A stretch of DNA of 64,000 bases, from contig JAXDDX010000054.1 in assembly GCA_034670405.1 (NCBI GenBank), positions 124,001-188,000 of the forward strand, read 5' to 3'. The position numbers and the translations under genes were made by a program. The notes beneath the pieces are model-generated. The model was not told where the DNA came from. It was given only the letters and a program-made list of their open reading frames with translations, and searched no databases. The DNA comes from Hoplostethus atlanticus (Eukaryota > Chordata > Actinopteri > Trachichthyiformes > Trachichthyidae). Positions 60,850 through 64,000 of the stretch are shown here, one piece after another; the stretch's first letter is position 1, and each line of letters starts with the position of its first letter.

Positions 60850-62026
60850 TTCCAGCTCATCATAGATGATGTACAATTCCACTAGTTTGTGGCTGCACAG
60901 CCTGCGAGAAAAGGCTAAATAACAGCAATGAGACATAAATGAAAGCTGTGGAGAGACCCTGGTGTCTAAGGCCACGTGTTGAACGCTTCGGAAAGAGCTG
61001 GCTTTCATCCAACTCCACGCACACATTAGAACATTTCACAACCTTTTAAGACATCATTAATTTTAGATCTACAGTTTAAGGGCTATGTAGCAGAGTAGGC
61101 GTAGAAATAGTCATATTTTAATCAACAGACCGTCTTAGTTTGAAAAAAATACTCTTCTTCTCAAACAGGTGGCTGTGTCTCCGACTGCCTGTCCCCCATT
61201 TGCATTATTTTGAAAGCAGCTGTATTTTGAAATGTGCTGCTTGAAGGTGGTGATTGATTTTTCAGTCCCCGCTGTGTGTGTAGCTACCATGTCACACTAT
61301 AAGCCTCAATTTTTTTTTGGTGGATTTGGTTTTTGAACTCAACATTAGAGTAGTCTGGAAATAGCAACCTGGCTACAGCAGCTATGGCCTTGTCTGTTTA
61401 TCCACTCCATACATTTATAATGAACGGCAATAATGGCGTTAGTGTATGGCGTGCACATTGATTAGGGCATATACAGGCCATAGTATGGACAAAATAATGG
61501 CAACACCAGTGGAAGGTATGTACAGCACAGATAATTTACTTCTGATCATGAAGTCTCTTTTTGTTAGACTTTACATTTATCATGAAATACGTTTCTGCTT
61601 TTACTTTATATTCCCCCCACTGTTACATTGAAGCATTAACCCACAACAGGCCGTGGTATATGGAATTTATATCACAGTTAAGGTTATCTAACCGCCTACC
61701 CCATCTACTTAAGTTAGTTGATTTACTACATTTCCCAAAATGCCTTTTGACAACCCCCACAAAACGTGCCTGGTGTTACATGTAGGTGGATCTGGACCTG
61801 TAGATCTAAAATGAATGATTGTCTTAAAAGGTTGTGAAGGGAAATGTAATGTCTGCGTGGAGTTGGATGAAAGCCAGCTCTTTCCGAAGCCGTTCAACAC
61901 GTGGCCTTAGACACCAGGGTCTCTCCACAGCTTTTATTTATGTCTCATTGCTGTTATTTAGCCTTTTCTCGCAGGCTGTGCAGCCATAAACTAGTGGAAT
62001 TGTACATCATCTATGATGAGCTGGAA
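60850..62026. repeat. Large inverted repeat, 225-bp arms, ~95% identity
   Basis: Left arm 60850-61074 and right arm 61798-62026 are reverse complements with about a dozen differences, concentrated at the inner ends. The outer 180 bp are nearly identical. The 723-bp spacer has no long open frame but includes TATGGACAAAATAATGG near 61482, which resembles fish repeat sequence. No target duplication flanks the arms. The left arm keeps a minus-strand frame of 63 codons (60835-61026). A 1-bp insertion breaks the matching frame in the right arm. It may be a MITE with long terminal repeats, a foldback element or a recent inverted duplication. Confidence 0.8.
61725..61743 (+). promoter_or_regulatory. 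ZNF143/SBS-like motif
   Basis: ACTACATTTCCCAAAATGC differs at two positions from the vertebrate promoter motif ACTACAATTCCCAGAATGC bound by ZNF143. It lies in the spacer of the large inverted repeat. Function is unproven. Confidence 0.35.
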
Positions 62027-64000
62027 TGGCGAAGTGAAAGTGAAACCAAGAGCAAATTTCAGAGTACTATTCCACCCAGGGATTTCTTCTTAAATGAAGG
62101 ATTTGAGTTCTTCTTCAACCACTAGAGACCACCAACATTTATATTGTAGTATTTTTATGTTTAGACTTGGAACAGTCTTGACTCACTTTGACTCAAACAG
62201 TGAAACTTGACACTAATATTTCAGGCTGGAACTAAAATAACATTGAACTAGAGATCGACTGTTTATTCTAGACTGTCTCTTACTGTGCATTGGACATTTT
62301 TAATTCTTTGTTATTTGCAATGTTGTTGTTGCTAGCCATAGTTCATTGGACCCTGCAACCTAATGCTACTGGTTCACATGTTACCCAGTAGCCATGGTTA
62401 CCTATGCCAGGAAATGCAACCCCTACAATTCATGGTTGTAAGAGTTGATGGTGATGTTTGTAGTTTTTTCCACACCTGTATGCTTTTCTGTTTTTCCTCT
62501 TCCACACTCACCTCTTATGCTAGCTATCTAGCTATGCATTACCTTCAGCTGTTTTTAGCAGGGGATTAACATAGCATTAACAGCTTACACCGATTTCCTC
62601 TGTTGGTCTCTCACTTTTTTAATGTTTTTTTTTCTCCCCTCTCCTCCCCAAACCTTTCATTTTTCAAAGTTAAAATGAAGGATTTGATTTTTCATGCAAC
62701 ATCAGAGAAAAGCCAAAATGAAGATGCCACAGTTACATTAAGAGACATTTCCACAGGGGGCTGGGGGCGAAGCGCTGCTGCTTTGACTGAGAAACAGTGA
62801 AGCAGTGCACGGCACCCCCAGAGGACCAGCCTAGTGTCTGATGTTGATTTAGCTGTAGAGTGCTGGTTATTCCCGCACACCACCGAATCTAGTTAAAGCT
62901 GTGTTGAATTAATTTGGCAGGCCTCTAAAGAGAAAGAAATAGACGGAGGGGAAAAAAAAACTTTTTCTTCAGAACGAGATAGAGGGGGGAGAAAAAAAAA
63001 AAGAGTGCCGATTTATAAAGCCATCAAAATTCAACATGCCCCTTCACGGAACAAAAAAAGAAAATGATTTATTTATGAGATACACATATCAAGCAAGGTG
63101 GATATCCTTACTTGTGTTTAGAAAAAAACCCTGCCAATGTGCAACCCTGCAATGTATGGAGCGCTGTACTCCTCCTGCATACCGCCACCTCCATCCCCTC
63201 CCGAAGAAATGTAGGTGTAGCCCTGGTCCTGTTGCTTAGAAAAGGTTTGGTCACTCAGCAGGAGCAGCAATACATTTTCCCCATCCCGCTAAATGGTTAG
63301 CAAATCATGCTAGTCGAATCATCTCCCCGGCGTGGAAAGCCGTGACGTGACTTCCTATGACTACGCGGTGAGCTGGGTTTATCGGGGCATACTCTGCATA
63401 CATTTCCCCCAGCTCAGCACCTCAAAGGTCAGGTCACTGTTTCAAACCATAACACCGTACCGTTAGACAGTAGGTTGGCACGCCGCGTTCAGGCAGCCCC
63501 GACAACAGGTATTGGCCGAAGGAGGTCAGAGGTCCCGCCTTTTTAAGGTTTGAATGGGAACGTTGACAGGTGCGTTGATGCAGAAGGGACACCGCATCCT
63601 CCCATCTCACGCCGACTCGAGTTGTAGACTCCTCGGGCGCATGTTAGCGAGAAAGCAATTTACCTGATTACATACACACTGAGAACTAACCTTTATTTAC
63701 CCATAATAGTAAATGATACGTACGTCCACGCTCATGTTTTGTATAATGGGACAGGGGCTCTGTGATGTTGATGTTCTCACTGAATGTACACCTACTAGAC
63801 GTATACTGATACTGTGGTACTGACGGGTACAGGTATGCAGCTGGAGGATTTTAAAAAGTGCAGATCAGGTCAGGGCCTGAGAGGTTTATGTAGCTGTCAG
63901 TTACTGAGTACTGTTATTGGATGCACTTCATTTCTGCACAAAATAGTGTTGGATTATTCTTGTTCCCCAGTGCCCACTTGATTCAGTACCATTCATGCTT
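62027..64000. other. Noncoding stretch, nothing specific
   Basis: AT-rich sequence with A and T runs (about 62626-62634, 62951-62960 and 62992-63002). Short open frames at 62603-62800 and 63036-63239 have no recognisable domain. No element end or exon is supported before the window ends. Confidence 0.45.

Noticed and set aside
61901..62125. Open frame extending out of the right inverted-repeat arm
   Set aside because: It has no ATG at its start, and a 1-bp insertion upstream breaks the frame kept in the other arm. No known domain was seen.

Overview
This looks like vertebrate, most probably teleost (perhaps percomorph) nuclear DNA. The evidence is (CA)n, (GA)n and homopolymer microsatellites every few kilobases, a non-autonomous hAT element whose ends closely resemble medaka Tol2, tRNA-derived SINEs of types I know from fish genomes, and long stretches of AT-rich single-copy sequence with TAAT-type motifs. 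There is no bacterial gene organisation. I could not support one complete protein-coding gene. The open frames are short, lack recognisable domains, or are explained by repeats. The window is best read as a gene desert or the inside of very large introns near a developmental regulator, though no gene can be named. Calls of 'candidate regulatory DNA' are inference from base composition and motifs; conservation cannot be seen in one sequence.

Layout. 1-14985: single-copy noncoding DNA with scattered microsatellites, TAAT-rich at 1-340 and 4900-6300 and with a CTCF-like site at about 13.92 kb. 14986-16763: remnant of a DNA transposon with a 34-codon fragment resembling teleost P2X7-like transposon ORFs, and a 249-bp PIF/Harbinger-type MITE nested inside. 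16764-40170: mostly unremarkable, with TAAT- or CpG-rich patches at 19.5-20.0, 22.75-23.25 and 36.8-37.3 kb, several hairpins, and a 751-bp segment bounded by ~45-bp inverted repeats (34385-35135).

40174-42062: a minus-strand tRNA-derived SINE with a (TG)n tail, followed by a 1253-bp Tol2-like hAT element with a perfect 8-bp target duplication and an unusual internal 21-bp minisatellite of about 20 copies. 44285-44398: a decayed tRNA-SINE fragment. 45.6-60.5 kb: the richest run of candidate regulatory segments, including a perfect DR1 nuclear-receptor site, a GATA-motif cluster, a possible noncoding exon at 53235-53512 and a possible 82-bp coding exon on the minus strand at 56699-56780. 60850-62026: a 225-bp inverted repeat of about 95% identity around a 723-bp spacer.

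No gene set acts as a pathway here. The most unusual objects are the Tol2-like element with its minisatellite, the two inverted-repeat structures, and the two exon candidates.
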